From contig CAWDLR010000004.1 of NCBI GenBank assembly GCA_963803125.1, positions 434,001 to 498,000 of the forward strand: 64,000 bases of DNA, in the 5' to 3' direction. The position numbers and the translations under genes are program-made. How positions within the stretch are numbered: the first letter of the stretch is position 1; the number at the start of each line of letters is the position of its first letter. This document shows positions 50,568 through 58,099 of this stretch, in pieces. The notes beneath the pieces were generated by a model, which worked only from the letters and a program-made list of their open reading frames with translations, was not told the DNA's origin and ran no database searches. Origin of the DNA: G963675935 sp963803125 (lineage in GTDB: Bacteria > Planctomycetota > Planctomycetia > Pirellulales > Thermoguttaceae).

Positions 50568-50730
50568 TTCCCACGCAGAGCGTGAGGCTGTCCTGAAATT
50601 CAGATTGTAGGAGGCGACTCCTGTCGCCGATTCGGATTCCGCGTCGGCGCCATCGGCGTCGGGAGACGCCTCCTACAGCCTGTTTCTGCCCCGGCAATTC
50701 CAGGACACCCTCACGCAGAGCGTGGGAACG
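50568..50730. repeat. Composite 163-bp repeat with nested palindromes
   Basis: A second copy of the 16825-16985 unit: TTCCCACGCAGAGCGTGAGG outside, a full 72-bp TGTAGGAGGCG palindrome (50606-50677) inside, and CACGCAGAGCGTGGGAACG at the end. A degenerate extra piece (TGGTTCCCAGGCTCTGCGTG) lies upstream at about 50519-50538. Confidence 0.9.
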
Positions 50731-50779
50731 AGGATGTCGTTGAAGAGGTGGCGGGGACCGCGGCGGGAAGGCCGCGGGG

Positions 50780-51052
50780 TCAGAGCAGAAACGACGTGCC
50801 GCCGACGCGGATCGCCTTTTCCCGCCCTCGTTGCATCAGCGTGTGCAGCTCGCGGCAAAAGACGTAATAGCTCCAGCCGTCATTCCGCCACGGCGAGGAC
50901 CTATCGGCGGCCTCGCTTTTGCGGCCGTCAGACGCGGCGCACGCACCGCCTGGCACGGACGATTCCCGTCGCATTTCGACCGACGTGGTCTCCAGACTGA
51001 CGACGATGGTTTTCGATCCGACGGCCGGCTGATTGCTGGCGGATTGGAACAT
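50780..51052 (-). CDS. Hypothetical 90-residue protein
   Basis: The protein starts MFQSASNQPAVGSKTIVVSL and ends MQRGREKAIRVGGTSFLL. A good AAAGGAG site lies before the ATG at 51052. It has no TM helix or recognised motif. The ribosome site and the absence of repeats inside support a real gene; there is no functional clue. Confidence 0.5.
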   Translation of the reverse strand: MFQSASNQPAVGSKTIVVSLETTSVEMRRESSVPGGACAASDGRKSEAADRSSPWRNDGWSYYVFCRELHTLMQRGREKAIRVGGTSFLL

Positions 51053-51229
51053 TGTCTACTCCTTTCATAGTCCGTTGGATGGACGGGGGAGTTGGCTCTG
51101 GGTCTCCTTCCCGCTGATCACAGATTTTCGCGGAGAGAGAGCAATGTGCGAATCGAGAAAAGCACGCTTCGGGTTACGGAATATCTCTTGCCAGGGTGTA
51201 GGAGAAAATCCTAGGTTGCGGGTCGGTGG

Positions 51230-51535
51230 GCAGTGGTCAGTGGCCAGTGGCCAGTGGAGAGTGGAGGGTGGAGACGGGAGAGTAGGGGAAGCGTGGCCGC
51301 CATTCGACCCCGAGCGTTTCTGGCCTCTGCTCTCTGGTCTCTGACCACTGACCACTGAGCGCAGGGTTTCGCACTTTTCCAACCCTTGGGTGAGCGGGGG
51401 TTCCCCCACGCCACATCGCTTCCCTTCGGGGCGCGGCTAAACGGCGGAGGGAAACACTGACCACTGACCACTGACCACCGACCACTGACCACTGGCCACT
51501 GACCACTGGCCACTGACCACTGTGACCGGTGCAAC
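51230..51535. repeat. Low-complexity CAGTGGC / GACCACT block with nested GCGGCTAAAC repeat
   Basis: CAGTGGTCAGTGGCCAGTGG at the left and a long CACTGACCACTGACCACTGG run (about 51460-51530) at the right are inverse to each other. Between them lies GGCTCTGCTCTCTGGTCTCT-type text and a copy of the transposase-linked repeat (51418-51442). The block lies immediately after the GH127 stop. Confidence 0.85.
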
Positions 51536-53440
51536 TCAGAATTTGTCTTGTGGCGCGGCGGGCCCGAGCAATTCGTCTTGCACGCCCTGGCTCAAATTGC
51601 GGAGGCGGAAGTAGACCGCGCGGCCGTCGGGGTCGGAAAACTCGCTCAAGAGAAACTGCGTGTCGGGCTGCTCGCAGCCGTAGCCGGGCGAAAAGGCCTT
51701 GATGCGGCAGGCTTGGCCGTGCGGGCGGACGCTGTCGTCGGGTAGCGGGCCTTGAATCGATTCCGCCACCAGCACGAATCGGCCCAGGTCGGCGCCGTCC
51801 ACGTCCTTGTACCGCGCATTCTCCTTCCTCGTGGGATTCAAGCAGAACAACACCGGTCCGCGCATCACCGCCACCCGGCCTGCCTGCCGCTGCCGCCCCA
51901 AAACGAGCCGCCAGGGCATGTCGAGATTCAGCTCCACGCGGTCGCCCGCTTTCCATTGTCGCGTCAGAATCGCGTAGCTGCCCGGCCGGAAGGGCCCCCG
52001 CTCCGCAACTCCGTTGATCGACACGCTTGCCCGCGGGCACCAGCCGGGAATCCGCAAGCGAAGCGAGAAGCGGCATTCGCGGGACGGATCGACCAGCAGC
52101 GTGACTTTGCCCGAGTTCGGATAATCGGTCTGCTGGCGAAGGGTAAGCAGCGGCGATTTGTCCTCCGCCGTCAAGCGAATGTCCTTGGCCGTCGAGGAAG
52201 TGTAGAGATTGACCAGCACGGCTGAGCGGCCACGGTAATAGATCATCGCGGGCAACTCGGCCACGATGCGGCGGAAGTTGCCGGGGCAGCAGTAGTTGTC
52301 GGGGCCGAAATACTCCCGCGGCCCTTCAAAAGGCGTGTAATAGCGAATGCGGCGACCGTCGGGCGATTGCGCGGCGAACAGGGCGTTGTAGATCGTCCGC
52401 TCGATCAGGTCGGCGAAATGGGCGGAGTGCGGGCCGAGTCGCTGCAACTCGTCCATGAAGCGGAGCTGATAGGCCGTCGAGCAGGTTTCGCCCAAGGCGC
52501 CGCGGCCGTCCTGGTCGTCGGTCCAACATTCCCATTGCCCGCAGCCGCCGGTGATCGCCACGGCCTCGCCCGAGACCATGAACCGCCACGCCGTTCGCGA
52601 CTGCGCAAGCAAGTCGGGGTCTTTTTCCCCTTGCATGTGAAACAGGTCCAACTGGGCTAGGCAGCGGCTGAGAAAAGAGTAGGTGTGTCCCTCGATCAGC
52701 GGCCGCCGCCCGATGATCGGCAGCAGACGCCACTGCGGCAAAGCCCGCTGCTTGATGCAGAAATCCCGATAGCGGATGTCGTGCGATTCGCGGGCGAGCG
52801 CCAGCATCGACCGCTCCAGGCCGGTGCAGGCGAGACTGGCCGCCACGCCCCACTTCCGCGGCCAATCGGCGGGCAAGTCGCCCCAACGGGCCAGCAGATA
52901 ATCGCCGATCTTTCGCGCGGCCGCCAGCGAACGCGGCGCCTGGAAATAGCGGTAATCGGAGAGCAGTCCGAAAATGATGTACCCCATCTCGTGGATGTCC
53001 CAGGGAGTGTTCATGCGGCCCGGCCGCGCAATGAAACCGACGTAGCCGTCGGGCTCCTGCGCCGCGAGTGTCCGTTGGACAATGTGCTTCTTGCGGGCCA
53101 GCACCTTTTCATCGCCGCAGTAGGCCGCCAGCTTGACGGCGGCGTCGATGAGTTTGCCCAGCCCAATGTAGCGATCGGAATCGCACTTGGCGTCCAAGTA
53201 GGCGAGATAGTCCTTGTCAACGTCGATAACCATGAGGTTGTGCCAGATCGTATTGTCGATGCGGCGGCCGATCTCGCCGCCGACCTTCACTTGCCGCAGG
53301 TCGAGCGGCACGAATTCGCCCGCGTTCTGCGGACCGGCGGAGGCGCTGCCGGTCGTTCCAATTGCCAGGACTGCCACCGCGAACACGATGATCTTGCGGC
53401 ACAAGAAACGGGCGTTTACAGTCGGACACTTCCATTTCAT
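51536..53440 (-). CDS. GH127-like glycoside hydrolase (beta-L-arabinofuranosidase family)
   Basis: The 634-residue protein has a signal peptide (IIVFAVAVLAIGTTGSASA). The (alpha/alpha)6-barrel part contains WDIHEMGYIIFGLLSDYRYF, GALGETCSTAYQLRFMDELQ with the catalytic-site Glu/Cys region and FGPDNYCCPGNFRRI, all features of the DUF1680/GH127 family. Such enzymes use a Cys nucleophile on arabinose- or related glycan ends. A GGAGGG site precedes the ATG at 53440. It is 27 bp downstream of the GH36-like gene, so the two form an operon for a plant-, algal- or microbial-type polysaccharide. Confidence 0.85.
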   Translation of the reverse strand: MKWKCPTVNARFLCRKIIVFAVAVLAIGTTGSASAGPQNAGEFVPLDLRQVKVGGEIGRRIDNTIWHNLMVIDVDKDYLAYLDAKCDSDRYIGLGKLIDAAVKLAAYCGDEKVLARKKHIVQRTLAAQEPDGYVGFIARPGRMNTPWDIHEMGYIIFGLLSDYRYFQAPRSLAAARKIGDYLLARWGDLPADWPRKWGVAASLACTGLERSMLALARESHDIRYRDFCIKQRALPQWRLLPIIGRRPLIEGHTYSFLSRCLAQLDLFHMQGEKDPDLLAQSRTAWRFMVSGEAVAITGGCGQWECWTDDQDGRGALGETCSTAYQLRFMDELQRLGPHSAHFADLIERTIYNALFAAQSPDGRRIRYYTPFEGPREYFGPDNYCCPGNFRRIVAELPAMIYYRGRSAVLVNLYTSSTAKDIRLTAEDKSPLLTLRQQTDYPNSGKVTLLVDPSRECRFSLRLRIPGWCPRASVSINGVAERGPFRPGSYAILTRQWKAGDRVELNLDMPWRLVLGRQRQAGRVAVMRGPVLFCLNPTRKENARYKDVDGADLGRFVLVAESIQGPLPDDSVRPHGQACRIKAFSPGYGCEQPDTQFLLSEFSDPDGRAVYFRLRNLSQGVQDELLGPAAPQDKF

Positions 53441-53467
53441 CTCACGGCCCTCCGTCGCATAAAGGCA

Positions 53468-55888
53468 CTATTCTGATTTGACTTTGAGCAACCGCTGCCC
53501 ACGTGCCGGGATGGCCACTCTCATCGCGACCTCGTCGCCCTCTGCGGTGAAGGCTGCGCCATCAATCTGCACCGAGCCGGCGGGCAAGCCAACGTCGGCC
53601 AGGCGGAATCGCACCTCCTTCACCACCGGCTTGTCGCTTAGATTGAAGACGTTCAACACCGACTCGCGCAGGTTGGGCAAAGTGTGGGCGTGGACGGTCT
53701 CCTCGATGCCGTAGAACTCGCCTTGCGTGTAAAACCGCTTCAACGGCAGGTAGGTCCGCATCGCCCGCTTCTCGGCCTCCCACACCGCCGGCGCCGGTTG
53801 GCCGCCGACGCCCAAGTGGCGGCAGGTGCTGGCGTACCACCAAAACACCAGGGCGTTTTCGTTGTCCGTCTTCAATCCGACGTGCAGATACAAAGGGATA
53901 CCGTAGGCCAGGTTGTAGTAGTAGAGGCTTACGGCCCTGCCCGAGAGCAGATCGTCCATCGAGTTCCACATGAACTCATGCCCCCAGAGGCAATCGAACG
54001 AATTGGGCGGGGCATAGCCGAAGTAACTGGGCGTGTAATGGATGCCGCTCGGGCCGGTGATCGGGTCGTGCAACTCGATCAGCACCTGCGGATATTTCGC
54101 CTTGATCCGCCGCGCCAGTTCGAACAGGGCCTTGGCGTGCTCCTCGCGGGTCGAAGGAACGCTGTGCCCGTGCGTTCTGTCATAGCAGGGGCCCGAATAC
54201 TGGTCGCTATCGAACATCAGGAACACCGCCCCGTTGCGGCAGACTTCGCAGAGCCGCTTCTCCTTCGTATCCAGGAAGCCAGGCGAGGCGCAGCAGACCA
54301 GCAGCGGCGACCGCTTGCCATCCTTGCTGAGAACCTGCGTCCCCGGCGGACAGGCCGACGGATCGCCGATCGTCGGCGGCACGCCCGCCAGCGAACACCA
54401 GAGCGAAACTCCGCGCAAACCGTATTTCTCCCGAATCATGCGGACGAACGACGCCTGCGAGCCGAGCCGCGCGGCATCCCAGATGTGCTGATTCGGCCCG
54501 GTGTCCCAGCCGGGATCGAGGTAGAGCACCTCGCAGCCGAGTTGGTGGGCCTTGGCGGCTTCCGCCGTCATCAGATCGAGACTGTAGTACCGATCGAGCA
54601 TCTCCTTGTTCTTGTCATAGAACTCCTTGCTGAAATAGCGCGTCGATTTGAAGAAGTACTCATCGCATAAGCCGCAGAGGCGGCCGAAATACTCGTTGTC
54701 GTACAGTTCGTTCCAATGGACCGGCGGATTGTAGTCGGCCGGCCGGCGGCTGCCTTTGCCCTCCACGTAATGCCGATAGGCGTAGTACGCCTGCTTCCAA
54801 TCGCCGGTAACCGCTTGCAGCCGCGTTTCGCCGAAGGTATACGACCCGCCGGGCGCAAGCCGCGTCGCCCCTTCGGGATGATGATGTTTCCACTGGCCCG
54901 CCCCGCCGAACCGCACGTCGGTTTCAGAGCCGCGTCGGATCGGCTCCATCAACGACCATTCCATCCCCTGCTGGTTGTACTTGGCAATGAGAAAAGCGGT
55001 CGTCCCCTCTCCCTTTGGGAGAGGGTCAGGGTGAGGGCGATCGGCATGGGGATTAGGGATTGGGGATTGGGGATTAGAGGAGGGTGGAAGGCGGAGGGCG
55101 GAAGGCGGAGGACTGCCGACTGCCGACTGCCGACTGCCGACTGGCCACTGACCACTCGCCCCTGGCCCCTGACCCCTAGCCCCCAGCCCCTCCTCACTCC
55201 ACACCCAGCCTTCCGCACCCCAAATCGGCGTCGGCACGACCGGCTCCATCCAGCCGGCATACGCCATGCCGTGTGCGGCGACTTCCTGCAAGCGGAACAC
55301 CTGCATCTGTCCGTTCGTCTCGCGGCGATACGGGATCGGGCAGAAACGGATCTTGGTGGCGTCGGCCGACCACGTTTCCCCATCACGTATCTGCTTGGTG
55401 AAGCCGCACTGGAACGTGGAAGTGTCGAGCGGCTTGTCCGAGGGATTGCTGATCGTGATCTGTTCGAGGATGACGCCGGGCTGGCCGCCCGGCAGGGTGA
55501 AGCGCTGTTGGACGGCCAGCGGGCCCAGCCGCCCCTTGAAGTTGATCGAGCGGCCGCCGTCGGCAACGTCGCTGATCTCCGGGACGCCCTCCAATCTGGG
55601 AAAGCCCGCGCTGCCGCCGCTTAGCCATGCGTAATCCCGATCGGCGTAAACCTGCCCGCTGGCGAGGTCGCGGAGCGACCGGGCGTTGATGCCCGATTGG
55701 GCCTCGACGGTCAATTCCAGCCGGCCGTTGCTGAGAACGGCCCGGCCGATAGCGGCAATCCATCGGATGCTCGGTGGCTTGCTCTGCTTTGCCCAGTCGC
55801 CTCTGCCGACGACCGGCGCGAGGATGATTGCCGCAATGGCCGCAACGAGCCAACGCACTCGCGAACTCCGGATGCAGCCGGTTCTCAT
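53468..55888 (-). CDS. Alpha-galactosidase-like (GH36/GH-D clan) secreted hydrolase with repeat insertion
   Basis: The protein is about 806 residues from the ATG at 55888, which has AAAGGA upstream and is followed by a signal peptide (RWLVAAIAAIILAPVVG). The N-terminal beta-sandwich (RAVLSNGRLELTVEAQSGIN) and a (beta/alpha)8 barrel (GCEVLYLDPGWDTGPNQHIW; FLMFDSDQYSGPCYDRTHGH) fit melibiase-type enzymes; the DSDQ region may hold the nucleophile Asp. Residues of about 232-293 are translated from low-complexity and palindromic repeats (GQWPVGSRQSAVGSPPPSAL, PHPDPLPKGEG) inserted between the two domains. Exact specificity is unknown. Forms an operon with the GH127 gene. Confidence 0.75.
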   Translation of the reverse strand: MRTGCIRSSRVRWLVAAIAAIILAPVVGRGDWAKQSKPPSIRWIAAIGRAVLSNGRLELTVEAQSGINARSLRDLASGQVYADRDYAWLSGGSAGFPRLEGVPEISDVADGGRSINFKGRLGPLAVQQRFTLPGGQPGVILEQITISNPSDKPLDTSTFQCGFTKQIRDGETWSADATKIRFCPIPYRRETNGQMQVFRLQEVAAHGMAYAGWMEPVVPTPIWGAEGWVWSEEGLGARGQGPGASGQWPVGSRQSAVGSPPPSALRLPPSSNPQSPIPNPHADRPHPDPLPKGEGTTAFLIAKYNQQGMEWSLMEPIRRGSETDVRFGGAGQWKHHHPEGATRLAPGGSYTFGETRLQAVTGDWKQAYYAYRHYVEGKGSRRPADYNPPVHWNELYDNEYFGRLCGLCDEYFFKSTRYFSKEFYDKNKEMLDRYYSLDLMTAEAAKAHQLGCEVLYLDPGWDTGPNQHIWDAARLGSQASFVRMIREKYGLRGVSLWCSLAGVPPTIGDPSACPPGTQVLSKDGKRSPLLVCCASPGFLDTKEKRLCEVCRNGAVFLMFDSDQYSGPCYDRTHGHSVPSTREEHAKALFELARRIKAKYPQVLIELHDPITGPSGIHYTPSYFGYAPPNSFDCLWGHEFMWNSMDDLLSGRAVSLYYYNLAYGIPLYLHVGLKTDNENALVFWWYASTCRHLGVGGQPAPAVWEAEKRAMRTYLPLKRFYTQGEFYGIEETVHAHTLPNLRESVLNVFNLSDKPVVKEVRFRLADVGLPAGSVQIDGAAFTAEGDEVAMRVAIPARGQRLLKVKSE
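55010..55195. repeat. In-frame repeat block inside the GH36-like gene
   Basis: The block contains CCCTCTCCCTTTGGGAGAGG (a palindrome), repeated GGGATTGGGG, GCGGAGGGCGGAAGGCGGAG and GACTGCCGACTGCCGACTGC. On the coding strand there is no stop, so about 62 residues are added between domains. The texts match those at 7090-7235, 44628-44712 and 51230-51535. Confidence 0.85.
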
Positions 55889-56012
55889 GGCAGCGGTCCT
55901 TTCTGCTCTTGTTTTGCCGCAGATCGGCGAGAGACGGCGTCTGACTGAAGACAGGCGGCGGGATGGCGGGCGGGACATGCTCTTCGTCCGTGAGCGAGGA
56001 ACGGCCGCGTCC

Positions 56013-56975
56013 TCACGGGCCGGCAGGACTGTGCATTATATCACAAATCGCATCCGGCAGGAACAGGATCACGTCGCTGGCCACGAGCGACACTTCGCCC
56101 ATTTCTTCCGCCGCCAAATCGCCGGCCAGGCCGTGCAGATGCACGCCGAGCCGGGCGGCGTCGAAGGGGGCGAGATGCTGACAGCAGAGCGCGGTGATCA
56201 ATCCGGTCAGCACGTCGCCGGTGCCGCCGGTGGCCATGCCGGGGTTGCCGGTGGTGTTGATCGCCCGGCGGGCGCCGTCCGTCACCAGCGTGCGATGCCC
56301 CTTGAGCACGACCACGATTCCGCAGCGGGCGGCCAGTTGCACCGCCGCGTCCGCCCGCGCGTCGGGCTCCAACCAGACTTTCTCACCGCGGTGGGGCAGA
56401 CATTCCTGTCTGCCATAAGTGCCGCGATATTCCTGGCAGACAGGAATGTCTGCCCCACCGACTCCCCGATTGATCAGCCGGGCGAACTCGCCGGGATGCG
56501 GCGTGAGGATTCGCGGCCCGCCGGGCTGGGCGAGCGTCTCCGGCTCGGTCGAAAGCGCGTTCAGCGCGTCGGCGTCAAAGACCATCGGCTTGGCGATCTC
56601 GCGATAGAGCCGCAGCACGAGTTGGTCAAGTTCCAACGAGCGGCCCAAGCCCGGCCCACAGGCGACGACCGTCGCCTTTTCGGCCAATTCGACGATTCCC
56701 CCGTAGGCGGCTCCGGCGATGCGGCCGGCGGCATCGCACGGCAGCGGCGAGGTCATGTAGGAGGGCTCGAAGGCGGCGACGGTGTCGAGGATCGCCTCGG
56801 CCACGGCCAGCCGCACCAAACCGGCCCCGCCCCTCAGCGCCGCCATTCCCGCCAGCCCCGCCGCCCCCGCCATCCCCCGCGACCCGCCCACAATCAGCGC
56901 CGTGCCAAAATCGCCTTTGTGCGCATCCGGGTTGCGCGGCGGAAGACGCGGGAGATCGTCGTCTTTTGTGTCCAT
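56013..56975 (-). CDS. nnrD: ADP/ATP-dependent NAD(P)H-hydrate dehydratase with repeat insertion
   Basis: The 320-residue kinase-fold protein has HKGDFGTALIVGGSRGMAGA, CGPGLGRS, LTPHPGEFARL and NPGMATGGTGDVLTGLI, the catalytic Asp region of the NnrD/CARKD family. It repairs damaged NADHX and NADPHX using ADP or ATP. Residues of about 173-196 (ADIPVCQEYRGTYGRQECLP) come from a complete 72-bp palindromic repeat placed after the LTPHPGEFARLINR motif; 72 bp keeps the frame. The epimerase half (NnrE) is not fused and not nearby. It precedes the glycosidase operon by 125 bp. Confidence 0.92.
   Translation of the reverse strand: MDTKDDDLPRLPPRNPDAHKGDFGTALIVGGSRGMAGAAGLAGMAALRGGAGLVRLAVAEAILDTVAAFEPSYMTSPLPCDAAGRIAGAAYGGIVELAEKATVVACGPGLGRSLELDQLVLRLYREIAKPMVFDADALNALSTEPETLAQPGGPRILTPHPGEFARLINRGVGGADIPVCQEYRGTYGRQECLPHRGEKVWLEPDARADAAVQLAARCGIVVVLKGHRTLVTDGARRAINTTGNPGMATGGTGDVLTGLITALCCQHLAPFDAARLGVHLHGLAGDLAAEEMGEVSLVASDVILFLPDAICDIMHSPAGP
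56389..56460. repeat. 72-bp GGGGCAGACATTC repeat inside nnrD
   Basis: CGGTGGGGCAGACATTCCTG at the left and CAGGAATGTCTGCCCCACCG at the right. Same length and arms as the intergenic copies at 12085 and 23744. Its 24 codons are read without a stop. Confidence 0.92.
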
Positions 56976-57072
56976 GTCCGTATCCTCAACAAGAGAACTG
57001 ACAGCGTCTATCAGATTGGTGCAGTCCCATCAGGTCAACAGGGAAGGCGGTGCAGACGATGACTTGCTGTGT

Positions 57073-57705
57073 CTACCTTTTTTCCTCGATCCGCTTCACG
57101 AGATTCCCGCCCTCAACAAACAGAACCGCCGCGTATTTCCCCTTCGGAATCGAGACGATCAGCGGCGAGGCGAACTCGGCGGTGTCGCTCTTCCTCATGA
57201 TCGTGGAATAGCGGAGCGTGACCACGCCCGCGTTTTCGCTGGCGCTATCGACGTTGAATGCCCAGACCACGTGGTCCCGCTTGATTGCCGCCAGGATCAT
57301 CCTGGATTGGAAGGCGCCGGCGGGCAGGCGGTGCGATTTGTCGCCCATGACCATTGCCACGCCGAAGATCTTGTCGAATTGGGCCTGGTCGCCGATGACC
57401 GCGAACGACTCGGCGGCGTTCGGCTCGAACTTGTTCGAGACAAAATAGCCGGAATAGACGTCGAAGGCCAATGGGGTCTCCTTGACGACCGCTGGGGCAG
57501 GCGGCTCGGGCGTCGGCTCCTTCTGTCGTTGCATCGCGTCGCCGAGTTGCTTGAGGCTCTTCGCCGTCGCCTCGCGCTGCTTCGCCTCGCGGCAACCCTG
57601 CAAGGCGATCGGCAGGATCGCCACGCAGAAGACAAGTCCCACCCCTGCCAGTACGGCAAGAACGGTGGAGAGGACGATCGGTTTCGCATTCCCCGTTGAC
57701 ATCAT
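57073..57705 (-). CDS. Hypothetical membrane-anchored protein
   Basis: The 210-residue protein has one N-terminal TM helix (about 10-36, VLAVLAGVGLVFCVAILPIA) followed by REAKQREATAKSLKQLGDAM, which resembles the helix after the anchor in planctomycete pilin-like DUF1559 proteins. A Pro-rich linker (KEPTPEPPAPAVVKE) leads to a beta-rich soluble domain (ESFAVIGDQAQFDKIFGVAM, then NLVKRIEEKR). The function is unknown. It is upstream of nnrD by about 97 bp and may share its transcript. Confidence 0.65.
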   Translation of the reverse strand: MMSTGNAKPIVLSTVLAVLAGVGLVFCVAILPIALQGCREAKQREATAKSLKQLGDAMQRQKEPTPEPPAPAVVKETPLAFDVYSGYFVSNKFEPNAAESFAVIGDQAQFDKIFGVAMVMGDKSHRLPAGAFQSRMILAAIKRDHVVWAFNVDSASENAGVVTLRYSTIMRKSDTAEFASPLIVSIPKGKYAAVLFVEGGNLVKRIEEKR

Positions 57706-57901
57706 ATTCTCCCGAGGATGAAGAAGAGCCGGCGGCTCGATCGAGCATTCCGGCCGCCGCTAGATTATACCATCGCCCCTTTCGCAAGCAACGAGGCGGT
57801 GTGATCGGACGCGGTAACGGATTGTGGCACCGACGGCCACGGTTCATAACCGTACAGGAACGTCGGTACGTGGTAATTGTTCGCGGTCAAAATGGGAAGC
57901 T

Positions 57902-57972
57902 GTTTAGCCGCCACGTCCACGCGGCGTAGAATTGCCAGCAGTCACATCGCCGCGTGGACGCGGCGGCTAAAC
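57902..57972. repeat. 71-bp GTTTAGCCGCCACG palindromic repeat
   Basis: GTTTAGCCGCCACGTCCACG and CGTGGACGCGGCGGCTAAAC are the arms. The preceding TCGCGGTCAAAATGGGAAGC matches that of the 43418 copy. The copy lies in the gap between divergent genes. Confidence 0.9.
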
Positions 57973-58023
57973 GGTTCAAAGGCGACCACCACAAGCGCTG
58001 CTGCGCCGCAACGTCGGCTCGTC

Positions 58024-58051
58024 TTGACACTCAACGTCCGCCGACTAAACT
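58024..58051 (+). promoter_or_regulatory. Sigma-70-like promoter of the zinc-ribbon/HEAT gene
   Basis: A perfect TTGACA (58024-58029), a 16-bp spacer and TAAACT (58046-58051) lie about 50 bp before the ATG at 58100. The -10 matches 4/6. Confidence 0.5.
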
Positions 58052-58099
58052 AAGAGGATTGGTTTTTTGGTTATTTAGTTATCGCGAGGGGGTGGTGCA

